A stretch of DNA of 64,000 nt from NCBI GenBank assembly GCA_902614235.1, contig CACMKG010000004.1:1-64000 (forward strand), written 5' to 3'. This document shows positions 50,546 to 58,147 of this stretch, piece after piece. Position 1 is the first letter of the stretch. Each line of letters starts with the position of its first letter. Both the position numbers and the translations under genes were made by a program. Below the pieces are notes generated by a model, which saw only the letters and a program-made list of their open reading frames with translations, had not been told where the DNA came from and did not search any database. This DNA comes from an uncultured SAR86 cluster bacterium. Lineage in GTDB: Bacteria > Pseudomonadota > Gammaproteobacteria > Magnimaribacterales > AG-339-G14.

Positions 50546-50959
50546 ATGGCTACCATTCAGTGCAGTATTGTAAGTGCCGAAAAGGAAATCTTTTCCGAGA
50601 GCGTTTCCATGGTTGTTGCAACAGGATCAATGGGCGAATTAGGAATCACGCCTGGACACTCGCAACTTTTAACCGGCATTAAGCCTGGACCAGTAAAAAT
50701 AGTTAAAGAGAATGGTGAGGAAGAAGTATTCTTTTTATCCGGCGGTTTTATAGAAGTGCAGCCTGATGTGGTGACTCTTTTATCCGATGTTGCAATTAGA
50801 GCAGAGGACATTGACGAAGAACAAGCTGAAAAAGCTAGAGAAGCTGCTGAGAAAATTAAAGAAAATGCAGACTCCGATTTAGATTTCTCAAGAGCTAGAG
50901 CTGAATTAGCCGAAGCTGCTGCAAGACTTCAAACCTTGCGTAAATTACGCAAGAAGTAG
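50546..50959 (+). CDS. atpC: ATP synthase F1 subunit epsilon
   Basis: A 137-residue rotor subunit with an N-terminal beta sandwich (GSMGELGITPGHSQLLTGI, about 28-46, and FFLSGGFIEVQPDVVTLL) and a C-terminal two-helix regulatory domain rich in Ala/Glu. The stop codon lies just beyond a perfect palindrome, recorded separately. It closes the atpBEFHAGDC operon. Confidence 0.95.
   Translation: MATIQCSIVSAEKEIFSESVSMVVATGSMGELGITPGHSQLLTGIKPGPVKIVKENGEEEVFFLSGGFIEVQPDVVTLLSDVAIRAEDIDEEQAEKAREAAEKIKENADSDLDFSRARAELAEAAARLQTLRKLRKK
50935..50953. terminator. Perfect palindrome at the end of atpC
   Basis: CTTGCGTAA-A-TTACGCAAG is a perfect 9-1-9 inverted repeat overlapping the last codons of atpC. 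With almost no loop and no long T-run after it, it is at best an unusual terminator or RNA 3'-end stabiliser for the atp message, or a protein-binding site. Confidence 0.4.
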
Positions 50960-51001
50960 TTTAATACCTTCCATAAGTAAATTTTATTGGCTCCTTTTAA
51001 A

Positions 51002-52348
51002 ATGAATGTCGACATAATCATATTAGCTGCCGGACAAGGGAAAAGGATGCAGTCTAATTTACCCAAAGTTCTCCAGCCTTTAGGCAGCAAACCGCTTTTG
51101 CAACACGTAATCGATACTTGCTCTCAAATAAATAAGTCAAAACTTCATATAGTAGTCGGAGGTCATAACAAACTCATTCAATCTTCTGTAAAAGCTCCAA
51201 GATCTACTAATTGGGTGCTACAAAGAAAACAACTTGGAACGGGCCATGCAGTCAAACAAACTCTACCGAGTTTAAGACCTAACTCCTGTGTAGTTGTGCT
51301 TTATGGTGATGGGCCTTTGGTAAGAATTAAAACTTTAAAAAAACTTATTTCAAGAACTTCTAGAGATAATTTGTCTCTTTTAACTTTTGAAGCATCTAAT
51401 CCAAAAGGCTTGGGTAGGATCATTAGACAAATCAATTCTAAGGTAGTTGGTATAGTTGAAGAAAAAGATGCATCTGCTAGTGAGAGAAAAATTACCGAGG
51501 TTAACTCAGGAATTATGGCTACTTCATCTAAAAATTTAAAAGGTTGGTTGTCCAAACTTAAAAATAATAATGCCGCGAAAGAATATTATTTAACGGATGT
51601 TGTTTCTTGTTGTCACAATGAAAATAAAAGGATAACAGCAATAAATCTTGGAAATTCTGAAGAATTATTAGGCGCCAACGATGCTCAAGAATTGCAAAAT
51701 TTAGAGCGCATTTATCAAAAAGAAATGGCAAAAAGTTTCATAGAAAAGGGCGTTAAATTTGCTGATGTAAATCGAGTAGATTTTAGAGGCGAAATAGTTA
51801 TAGGTAAAAATGTCTTCATTGATATCAATGTGGTTCTACAAGGAAACGTTTCAATAGGCAACGATTGCTTTATTTCAGCAGGCGCTGTAATTAAAGATAC
51901 AAAATTAAATAAAAAAGTTAAGGTAGAACCTTATTCGGTAATAGAAAATTCTCAAATTGGCGATAATTCATCTATTGGCCCATTTGCTCATGTTGGCCCA
52001 GGGGCAGAATTAGAACAAGGCGTCGAAGTAGGAAATTTTGTTGAAATTAAAAGAAGCAAGATCGGTAAAAAAACAAAAGCCAAGCACTTAGCCTACATAG
52101 GAGATGGCGCATTGGAGGCGGAAATAAATGTTGGCGCTGGAACAATTTTCGTAAATTACGACGGTAAAAATAAGAACAAAACCAAAGTTGGATCAAATGC
52201 CTTTATAGGCTCCAACAGCTCTCTTGTTGCTCCTTTGATAATTGGTAAAAACAGCATGATCGGGGCTGGTTCAGTAATAACAAAAAACGTTTCAGCAAAC
52301 AAATTGGCTTTGGGCAGAAGCAAACAAAGAAATATTAAGAAAAGATAA
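51002..52348 (+). CDS. glmU: Bifunctional UDP-N-acetylglucosamine pyrophosphorylase / glucosamine-1-phosphate acetyltransferase
   Basis: Makes UDP-GlcNAc for peptidoglycan and LPS. The ATG at 51002 (448 residues) is preferred to the TTG at 50987. The N-terminal domain begins IIILAAGQGKRMQSNLPKVL with the nucleotide-binding motif, and VVLYGDGPLV carries the metal-binding Asp. From about residue 250 a left-handed beta-helix of hexapeptide repeats forms the acetyltransferase, including AYIGDGALEAEINVGAGTIF. The stop shares one base with the glmS start. Confidence 0.95.
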   Translation: MNVDIIILAAGQGKRMQSNLPKVLQPLGSKPLLQHVIDTCSQINKSKLHIVVGGHNKLIQSSVKAPRSTNWVLQRKQLGTGHAVKQTLPSLRPNSCVVVLYGDGPLVRIKTLKKLISRTSRDNLSLLTFEASNPKGLGRIIRQINSKVVGIVEEKDASASERKITEVNSGIMATSSKNLKGWLSKLKNNNAAKEYYLTDVVSCCHNENKRITAINLGNSEELLGANDAQELQNLERIYQKEMAKSFIEKGVKFADVNRVDFRGEIVIGKNVFIDINVVLQGNVSIGNDCFISAGAVIKDTKLNKKVKVEPYSVIENSQIGDNSSIGPFAHVGPGAELEQGVEVGNFVEIKRSKIGKKTKAKHLAYIGDGALEAEINVGAGTIFVNYDGKNKNKTKVGSNAFIGSNSSLVAPLIIGKNSMIGAGSVITKNVSANKLALGRSKQRNIKKR

Positions 52349-54174
52349 TGTGCGGAATAATTGCAGCAGCTACTGATAGAAGTGTCGGAAAACTTTTAGT
52401 TCAGGGGCTTCATAAAATGGAGTACCGAGGTTATGACTCAGCAGGCATTGCCTTGCACCAAGAGGGTGGTGTTGCGCATTTAAGAACACTCGGGAAAGTC
52501 AATTTGCTCGAAGAAAGAATGATACAAGAAAAGCCGAGAGGCAAAGTAGGTATTGCGCACACTCGATGGGCAACTCATGGCGAACCTTCTGAATCAAATG
52601 CCCATCCTCATTCGTCAAAAAATAGAGTATTTATTGTGCACAATGGTATCATTGAAAATTATTTAGCTTTAAAAGCTGCTTTATCAAAAAAAGGCTATTC
52701 ATTTGAGTCTCAAACGGATTCAGAATTGATAGCCCACCTTATTGATAGTTTTCTAAATGATGGCAAAAGTATGATTGAAGGCATGCAGGCTCTTAAAACT
52801 AGTCTTGAGGGAGCCTACGCAATTGCAGCAATAGATAAGGAAGACTCAAATAATTTTTATTTAGCCAGAAACAAATCTCCTTTGCTTTTAGGTTTGGGGA
52901 AAGATGAGTATTTTGCTGCTTCAGACCCTTTGGCAATTAGCGAATTAACCAATAAGTTTATTTTTTTAGAAGATGGAGACACAGCAGCAGTTTCAGCATC
53001 AGGCTTAGAAATCTTTGATGAAAATCAAAAAGCTGTTGAAAGAAATGTCACAAAAATTGATATTTCTGCTGAGGCGACCTCAAAAGGGGACTATAAACAC
53101 TTCATGGAAAAAGAAATTTACGAACAACCTCAAGCCATCAGAAATACCTTAGATGGAAGAATCGGTGGCGAAGATGTTTTAGAGAATATTTTCGGAGAAG
53201 GCTCTTCAAAGTTGCTAGCGGAAGTAAAAAGAATACAAATTGTCGCTGCTGGCACTAGCTTGCATGCAGGTAGAGTTGCGGCCAATTGGTTTTCAGCGAT
53301 TTCTCAAGTACCAACGCAAATAGATTTTGCGAGTGAATATACATACAAAAATCCTTATATTGATGAAAATACTTTGCTAGTAACTATTTCTCAATCTGGC
53401 GAGACGGCGGATACATTGACTTCTTTGAGGCATGCAAAAAATCAAAGCTACTTAGGCTCCTTAACCATTTGCAACGTGCCAACTAGCTCCATTGCTAGAG
53501 AATCTGATTTTCTCTTACTCACTAATGCTGGCCCAGAAATAGGTGTTGCTTCAACTAAAGCTTTTACCACGCAGTTAGTCGCACTGATGTTGTTGGCAAT
53601 GTCGATTGCTAAGGCAAAAAATATTAATCCCAAACTAAGAACAAGAATTGTCACGGCCATAAGAACACTACCAGAGATTGTAGAAGAATCTTTAAAACTA
53701 AAAAAAGAAATTCAAGAGATTTCGCCCAAAATTGCAGAAAAAGATAATGCTCTTTTTCTTGGACGCGGTATGTTTTATCCAATCGCTAAAGAAGGGGCAT
53801 TAAAGTTAAAAGAAATTTCTTATATTCACGCTGAAGCTTATCCAGCAGGCGAGTTAAAACACGGACCACTAGCATTGATTGATGAAAATATGCCTGTCGT
53901 GGCGCTTGCTCCTGAAAGTGAATTGGCCGAAAAACTTATTTCAAATTTGGAGGAAGTAAAAGCAAGGAGCGGGACTTTGTACGTTTTTGGAGATGCATCT
54001 AGCCATATGCAAATCGATTCTGGCAAGTTGATGACCATGCCAAAATGTGACTTTTTATTGACGCCTATTCTTTATACTATTCCGTTGCAAATATTGTCTT
54101 ACGAGGTAGCTTTGATCAGAGGCACAGATATCGATCAACCAAGAAACTTAGCCAAGTCCGTCACGGTAGAGTAG
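52348..54174 (+). CDS. glmS: Glucosamine-fructose-6-phosphate aminotransferase
   Basis: Makes glucosamine-6-phosphate from fructose-6-phosphate and glutamine. The N-terminal Ntn glutaminase domain starts MCGIIAA, with Cys2 the nucleophile, and has THGEPSESNAHPH and HNGIIENY. Two SIS isomerase domains (from about 285 and 455) show VAAGTSLHAGRVA and LGRGMFYPIAKEGALKLKEI. The protein ends AKSVTVE, as in E. coli, where this end is the Tn7 target. An accessory island begins directly after the stop. Confidence 0.97.
   Translation: MCGIIAAATDRSVGKLLVQGLHKMEYRGYDSAGIALHQEGGVAHLRTLGKVNLLEERMIQEKPRGKVGIAHTRWATHGEPSESNAHPHSSKNRVFIVHNGIIENYLALKAALSKKGYSFESQTDSELIAHLIDSFLNDGKSMIEGMQALKTSLEGAYAIAAIDKEDSNNFYLARNKSPLLLGLGKDEYFAASDPLAISELTNKFIFLEDGDTAAVSASGLEIFDENQKAVERNVTKIDISAEATSKGDYKHFMEKEIYEQPQAIRNTLDGRIGGEDVLENIFGEGSSKLLAEVKRIQIVAAGTSLHAGRVAANWFSAISQVPTQIDFASEYTYKNPYIDENTLLVTISQSGETADTLTSLRHAKNQSYLGSLTICNVPTSSIARESDFLLLTNAGPEIGVASTKAFTTQLVALMLLAMSIAKAKNINPKLRTRIVTAIRTLPEIVEESLKLKKEIQEISPKIAEKDNALFLGRGMFYPIAKEGALKLKEISYIHAEAYPAGELKHGPLALIDENMPVVALAPESELAEKLISNLEEVKARSGTLYVFGDASSHMQIDSGKLMTMPKCDFLLTPILYTIPLQILSYEVALIRGTDIDQPRNLAKSVTVE
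54156..54174 (+). repeat. glmS 3'-end core repeat, original copy (attL-like)
   Basis: The last bases of glmS, gtccgtcacggtagagtag, encode SVTVE-stop. The 16-base part cgtcacggtagagtag is repeated exactly at 58178-58193, and a three-mismatch version of the 19 bases lies at 57818-57836. Repetition of the target gene's 3' end at the far side is the usual scar of site-specific integration. Confidence 0.75.
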
Positions 54175-54180
54175 GCGAAA

Positions 54181-54194
54181 GTAGTGATTTATCA
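54181..54194. repeat. Left-end inverted repeat of the island
   Basis: gtagtgattta (54181-54191) is the exact reverse complement of taaatcactac at 58155-58165, just inside the last core repeat. The left copy is itself part of a tight dyad, agtgat-tt-atcact (54183-54196). Matching inverted ends 6 and 12 bases from the two cores suggest recombinase-binding arms. The 11-base length leaves some room for chance. Confidence 0.5.
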
Positions 54195-54200
54195 CTGCTA

Positions 54201-54512
54201 CAAAAACATCACTATCTAGTTTTTAAACTTTATTGTCGAAGCAACAATCTGACTTGGGAAAAAGAAATTTCGAAACGACAATTTATTCTCTTAAAAATAA
54301 TTAGAACTCTTAAAAGTGATGGTCTAGGTTATCGAAGAATTGCAAACTGGTTAAATGACTCTGGAATTAGAACTCATACCAATAAAAAATTTACGAATAG
54401 TCACGTGCATGGAATTTTAAAAAGATTTTCTGAACGAGGTGAACGCTATCAGCAAATTCGTCATAAGAAATATAGAAGTAGACTTGGGAAATTTAAATTG
54501 ATAATAAGATAA
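54201..54512 (+). pseudogene. Serine-recombinase domain remnant (no start codon)
   Basis: An open frame in the 372-base gap after glmS has no ATG, GTG or TTG near its beginning and so is missing from the ORF track. Its product contains LLKIIRTLKSDGLGYRRIAN followed by WLNDSGIRTHTNKKFTNSHV and HGILKRF. This is the pattern of the Recombinase domain of large serine recombinases (helix, G-x-x-x-x-x-IA-x-x-LN-x-x-GI, then a V-x-x-IL motif). The catalytic resolvase domain with its Ser is absent. It ends in a basic tail (RHKKYRSR). It is probably a decayed integrase of the island, or a gene using a non-standard start such as CTG at 54249. Nothing else is seen in the gap apart from the listed repeat. 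Confidence 0.55.
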
Positions 54513-54546
54513 AATAATATGAAAAAATTTTAATAAGTAAATTAGC

Positions 54547-54795
54547 ATGGACTTTCCCAAAGTATTTGAATTAATAATGGAAGCGATATTAGAAGGGAAG
54601 TCAGTGGAAATTGAATATCAAAAAAATAAATTTAAGGATTACGAAATTACAAAAAGAAAAATAACTCCTAAAAAATTTATTCTCGTCGAAAGAAGAACAA
54701 ATTATTTTCATAGACTTTGTGTTCAAGCATATTGTCATCTTAGAGAAGAAGAAAGGGTTTTTGCTGTTTATCGTATTAAAAATTTAAAAAGTTAA
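54547..54795 (+). CDS. Small stand-alone WYL-domain-like protein
   Basis: An 82-residue protein resembling a single WYL domain. A helix ends in ILEGKSVEIEYQKNK, the typical A-I-x-x-x-x-x-V-x-I-x-Y opening, followed by KRKITPKKFILVERRTNYFH (standing for the R-x-I-x-P-x-x-L segment), a central strand with VQAYCHLREEERVFAVYRI, and the closing RVFAVYRIKNL, like the family's R-x-F-x-x-x-R-I. No DNA-binding domain is attached. WYL proteins are ligand-sensing regulators often found in defence loci. It abuts the next gene without a gap, so it may control or assist the restriction-modification genes. Confidence 0.6.
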   Translation: MDFPKVFELIMEAILEGKSVEIEYQKNKFKDYEITKRKITPKKFILVERRTNYFHRLCVQAYCHLREEERVFAVYRIKNLKS

Positions 54796-55353
54796 ATGCA
54801 GGAAGGGTATAAAGAAAAAGTAATTAATCATTCAAATAGTTTTGTCAGTATTAAAATTGAAGAACTCTTGATAAAAAAAACAGAAGAATTTGCAAAAGAA
54901 ATTGTAAAAACTAAATTAAAGGAAAGACATCACTTTATAGACAATTCACAAGAGATAAAAAGATGGAAAAATGGATTTCTAGGAGAATATGCTGTAGAGA
55001 AATTTATAGGAAAAAAATTTGTCGATCTCTCTATAGGCGATAGTAAAAAATACCATGTCTCAGATCTTTCTAAGTTAGGTATAGATTGGGGAATAAAAAC
55101 AGTTGAATATGGCAAATTTCCAATTATCTTTAAAAATTCTTTCAAGGACGAGATAATAGTGATTAAAAAAACAGATCAACTCTTTTATATTTGTGGGTTA
55201 GCAACAAAAGAGACTCTTAATAAATTTCAGTCTGAAGATCTTATATTAAGTCCCGGTTTAAGAGCAAAAGGAACTAAAACAGGGTTTTACGGATTCTCTG
55301 ATCTCAAAACACCAACATATATAAAAAAAGTTATTTCTTCCTGCAATGATTAA
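54796..55353 (+). CDS. Putative PD-(D/E)XK-like nuclease next to a C5 methyltransferase
   Basis: A 185-residue protein starting on the base after the WYL gene stop and overlapping the methyltransferase start by 8 bases. An early helix has GFLGEYAVEKFIG (about 56-68), followed by LGIDWGIKTVEYGKFPIIFK (about 94-113). The Glu in the helix and D-x-G-I-K-T followed by a strand resemble the PD-(D/E)XK nuclease core, in which an Asp and a Lys coordinate metal. The fold match is by eye and the motif is not canonical, so endonuclease activity is an inference from motif and neighbours. Confidence 0.5.
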   Translation: MQEGYKEKVINHSNSFVSIKIEELLIKKTEEFAKEIVKTKLKERHHFIDNSQEIKRWKNGFLGEYAVEKFIGKKFVDLSIGDSKKYHVSDLSKLGIDWGIKTVEYGKFPIIFKNSFKDEIIVIKKTDQLFYICGLATKETLNKFQSEDLILSPGLRAKGTKTGFYGFSDLKTPTYIKKVISSCND

Positions 55354-56341
55354 AACAAATAAATATTCTCGATCTTTAAAGAATCTAAAATATATAGACT
55401 TGTTTGCCGGAATAGGAGGTTTCAGAATAGCGTTAGATTCCTTTGGAGCAAAATGCGTATTTTCTTCAGAGTGGGATAAAAATTCTCAACAAGTATATTT
55501 AAAAAATTTTAATGAAATGCCCCATGGCGATATTACCAAGATCAATGAAAAAGAAATTCCCAAACATGATTTATTATGCGGAGGTTTTCCTTGCCAACCT
55601 TTCAGTATCTCAGGAAAAAGAAAAGGTTTTGATGACTCTAGAGGAACCCTTTTTTTTGATATTTCAAGAATAGTTAAATTTCACAAACCCAAAGTCTTAA
55701 TTTTAGAAAATGTTAAAAACATTCTTTCTATTGACAAAGGCAAGACATTAGAAATGATAAGGTCAATTCTTGAAAATGAACTCAACTACCAAGTATCGAT
55801 AGAACTTTTAAAAGGAAACGATTTTGGCGTTCCACAAAAAAGAGAGAGAGTCTTTTTTATATGCATTCATAATTCTTTAGGAATAAAGAATTTTAAGTTA
55901 TCAAAACCTGCTTTTAATCCCAAAACCGTGAATGAAATTCTAGAAGAAGGGAACTTTCAGGAATTAGAAATTAATAGAAATGATATAAAAATAGATTCAA
56001 GCAAAATAAAAAAGGATCTCTTTAATAATTATCCTTCAAAACCTTTGAGAGTTGGGACAATAAATAAAGGTGGGCAAGGCGAGAGAATTTATAGTCCAAA
56101 AGGGTTGGGCATAACTTTGTCGGCACACGGAGGAGGTGCAGGAAAAAAAACTGGGGCATACTTAATTAACAATAAAGTAAGAAGATTAACCAAAAGAGAG
56201 TGTGCAAGAATGATGGGATTTCCAGAAAGTTTTAATATTTCAGAAAATCTAAACCAAGCACACACTCAATTTGGTAATGCAGTAATTGTAAATGTAGTTC
56301 AATTTATTATTAAAGAATTAATAGATCAAAATGTTATTTAA
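55346..56341 (+). CDS. DNA (cytosine-5-)-methyltransferase
   Basis: A complete 331-residue C5 methyltransferase. Motif I is YIDLFAGIGGFRIALDSFG (about 13-31), motif IV GGFPCQPFS with the catalytic Cys, motif VI VLILENVKNI, motif VIII PQKRERVFFI, motif IX RLTKRECARMMGFPESF and motif X FGNAVIVNVV. The target-recognition region between VIII and IX (about 195-260) is short and gives no hint of the site recognised. It is the modification half of a probable type II system and converges, with a 4-base overlap, on the nuclease-like gene at 56338. Confidence 0.92.
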   Translation: MIKTNKYSRSLKNLKYIDLFAGIGGFRIALDSFGAKCVFSSEWDKNSQQVYLKNFNEMPHGDITKINEKEIPKHDLLCGGFPCQPFSISGKRKGFDDSRGTLFFDISRIVKFHKPKVLILENVKNILSIDKGKTLEMIRSILENELNYQVSIELLKGNDFGVPQKRERVFFICIHNSLGIKNFKLSKPAFNPKTVNEILEEGNFQELEINRNDIKIDSSKIKKDLFNNYPSKPLRVGTINKGGQGERIYSPKGLGITLSAHGGGAGKKTGAYLINNKVRRLTKRECARMMGFPESFNISENLNQAHTQFGNAVIVNVVQFIIKELIDQNVI

Positions 56342-57144
56342 GTATTTAAACTTTCAATAAAAAGTTTCGAATCGTCTGTCTTTATCTCTTTCTTTGGTTC
56401 TAATTTAAAAATTACATTCGAATTATTAGTATTTGATAATTTTCTTACCTCAAAGTGCAATTCATTTTTTTTACTTAAGAAATATAATGAATTTTTCAGA
56501 TAAGGACTTTTGGGTGCAGACTCTCCAAAACTAACAAATGTCTTGCCCTTAGACTGCTCAATCTTAAAACTTGAAAATTTCATACCTAAAATATTTTTGA
56601 AGTTTTCTAAATCTTTTGCAGGAAGATTTGAAGACCCGCTTTTCTTCTCCCTATAAACTCCACTGATTTCAAAATGTTTTTCAACATTATCTGCACTAGT
56701 AAACCTTATTGGATATTTCATAAAATCTGAATGATGATTTGAAGAAATCAAAAACTTAACTTTTTTCGAACTCAAATAACTCTTAATAGAATCTATCATT
56801 TCGTTTTTACTGCATCTTAGGGCAACAGATTTCTTTGAAGAATAATATTCAAACTGATCATTCATGTGTTTGATTATTGCTTGCGCTCTTAATTCATTAC
56901 CCTTATTCGCAGATGAAAATATAAAGGAAGAACTATTAAGGTCTTTTAAAACAACAAATTGACCAATCTGACTTTCCTTCAATTTGCACTCTAAAAAAAA
57001 TAGGGAATTATTGTTTTTTAAAATCTCAATGTCTGGGATATTGGAGTTAGACCCACCATGTTTTTTAAATTTTAAAAAAGAAAAATTAGAGTACTCATTT
57101 TTTAAATATTTAAAAGCATTTTCTTCAAAATCTTTCCATGACAT
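56338..57144 (-). CDS. Putative type II restriction endonuclease (PD-(D/E)XK-like)
   Basis: The ATG at 57144 (268 residues, MSWKDFEENAFKYLKNEYS) is preferred over the 5'-most start at 57237, which adds an unlikely hydrophobic leader and overlaps the next gene. The segment GGSNSNIPDIEIL (about 30-42), followed by NSLFFLECKLKESQIGQFVV, gives a clear P-D-x(n)-E-C-K catalytic core. The rest (FRFTSADNVEKHFEISGVYREKK and on) is not recognised. Tail-to-tail placement with the methyltransferase is common in type II systems. It is the stronger of the two nuclease candidates flanking the methyltransferase. Confidence 0.65.
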   Translation of the reverse strand: MSWKDFEENAFKYLKNEYSNFSFLKFKKHGGSNSNIPDIEILKNNNSLFFLECKLKESQIGQFVVLKDLNSSSFIFSSANKGNELRAQAIIKHMNDQFEYYSSKKSVALRCSKNEMIDSIKSYLSSKKVKFLISSNHHSDFMKYPIRFTSADNVEKHFEISGVYREKKSGSSNLPAKDLENFKNILGMKFSSFKIEQSKGKTFVSFGESAPKSPYLKNSLYFLSKKNELHFEVRKLSNTNNSNVIFKLEPKKEIKTDDSKLFIESLNT

Positions 57145-57223
57145 CTTGCTAAGTTGCCATAATTTTAAAAAAAAACAAAATAATGATAAGTTTATTTTAT
57201 TAGTTTTAGAACAGGAGGAAATT

Positions 57224-57388
57224 ATGAAATTTAGCATTTCAACAATCTTAGGAATAATCTTAGGTGCGACAATATTTATTTTTTATGTCTCTAATGTCAG
57301 ACCAGTAGGTTGGTTTGATTCTCTAGTAGGTATAATTTTAGGTGTAATAGTATTTGTAGTGGTTAAAAGGTTTAAAGGTTTTAAGTAA
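57224..57388 (+). CDS. Small two-helix membrane protein
   Basis: The ORF track lists a longer frame (56984-57388), but an aggagg ribosome site 5 bases before the ATG at 57224 marks the real start. The product has 54 residues with two hydrophobic helices (about 6-24 and 33-47) separated by SNVRPVGWFDS and ending in a basic tail (KRFKGFK). It is divergent from the nuclease gene. Function unknown; within the island it may be a passenger or a small membrane effector. Confidence 0.65.
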   Translation: MKFSISTILGIILGATIFIFYVSNVRPVGWFDSLVGIILGVIVFVVVKRFKGFK

Positions 57389-57431
57389 AAATAAATGAAC
57401 ATTTAGTTTAACAATGGATGAAATTTAAATA

Positions 57432-57788
57432 ATGAAGGCATTAAAAAATAATTTTTTTCAAAACACAAAACAATGGTTTGATACTGTAATTAGTAAAATA
57501 TTTAAAAACAGACAAGAAGCAGTATTTACAGATGAAGAAATTAATAAGTGGGATCAAGTAGAGTTTGAAGAAGCATTATGGAAAGAGCAGGAAGAATATT
57601 TGAAAGATTATATAGAGGAAGATGAATTTGACCCTCCGCCAATGAATGACGAAGATTACATTAAATACGAAGAACACGAAGAAGATGCTTACATTTACGA
57701 CGAAGAACATGAAGAATATGATAATGCTCACGAAGGAACTCAAGTAGGTCCGATAGAAGAGTATTTAAGGGATAGAGAGATAGATTAA
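57432..57788 (+). CDS. Highly acidic protein of unknown function
   Basis: A 118-residue protein whose first third is basic and Trp/Phe-bearing (TKQWFDTVISKIFKNRQ). From about residue 33 it becomes an almost continuous acidic stretch rich in Glu, Asp and Tyr (EEHEEDAYIYDEEHEEYDN). I do not recognise it. Acidic proteins in mobile islands can mimic DNA and block restriction enzymes, but low-complexity acidic tails also occur without such a role, so this is only a possibility. It ends about 30 bases before the second core repeat. Confidence 0.6.
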   Translation: MKALKNNFFQNTKQWFDTVISKIFKNRQEAVFTDEEINKWDQVEFEEALWKEQEEYLKDYIEEDEFDPPPMNDEDYIKYEEHEEDAYIYDEEHEEYDNAHEGTQVGPIEEYLRDREID

Positions 57789-57790
57789 AT

Positions 57791-57840
57791 GATATGTTTA
57801 ATCACTGTTTTCAATCAGTCTGTCACGGTGGAATAGATCT
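57791..57840 (+). repeat. Second glmS-terminus repeat with right-end flank (R1)
   Basis: The 50 bases beginning gatatgtttaatcact end in tctgtcacggtggaatag, which still reads SVTVE-stop in frame. They align without gaps to the repeat at 58148-58197 (35 of 50 identical by my count). Coding-like substitutions (gtg for gta, gaa for gag) suggest it was once the end of a glmS gene or a recruited att site. Confidence 0.7.
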
Positions 57841-57871
57841 AAGGAAAGAAATTAAGTAATATATTTAATAA

Positions 57872-58120
57872 ATGAGAATTTTTATTTTAATTTTGTCTTT
57901 GAGTTCCTGTTTGATTTTTTCTCATTCAGGCGGGACAAATCAAGATGGATGTCATACCAATCATTCTAATGGAAGTTATCATTGTCACGACGCAAAACCT
58001 TACTCTTACACACAGTCATATTGTCATATGAAATTTGGAGAAAAACGATGTGGTTACGCAAAAAGCACCTGCGATTCGCTAGTCAGAGAATATGGTGGAT
58101 ATTGTCAAATAGAATTCTAA
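57872..58120 (+). CDS. Small secreted His/Cys-rich protein (YHYH-like)
   Basis: An 82-residue protein with a signal peptide (about 1-17) and then SGGTNQDGCHTNHSNGSYHC, the repeated G-x-H / Y-H-x-H pattern of proteins annotated as YHYH-domain. Six Cys follow in all in the mature part (GCH, YHCH, SYCH, RCGY, TCDS, YCQ), enough for disulfides or metal binding. It is the only gene between two glmS-terminus repeats, like a single-gene cassette. Periplasmic or secreted location is inferred; function unknown. Confidence 0.6.
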   Translation: MRIFILILSLSSCLIFSHSGGTNQDGCHTNHSNGSYHCHDAKPYSYTQSYCHMKFGEKRCGYAKSTCDSLVREYGGYCQIEF

Positions 58121-58147
58121 AGATTAAACAAAAAGATAATAGTAGAC

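Noticed and set aside
54175-54546. A Tn7-type insertion downstream of glmS
   Set aside because: The site is the right one, but no tnsA-E genes, no Tn7-like ends and no insertion about 25 bases past the stop are seen. The repeats copy the glmS coding end, which points to another recombination mode.
56984-57223. 5' extension of the small membrane protein ORF in the track
   Set aside because: It overlaps the minus-strand nuclease gene and lacks a ribosome site, whereas the internal ATG at 57224 has aggagg.
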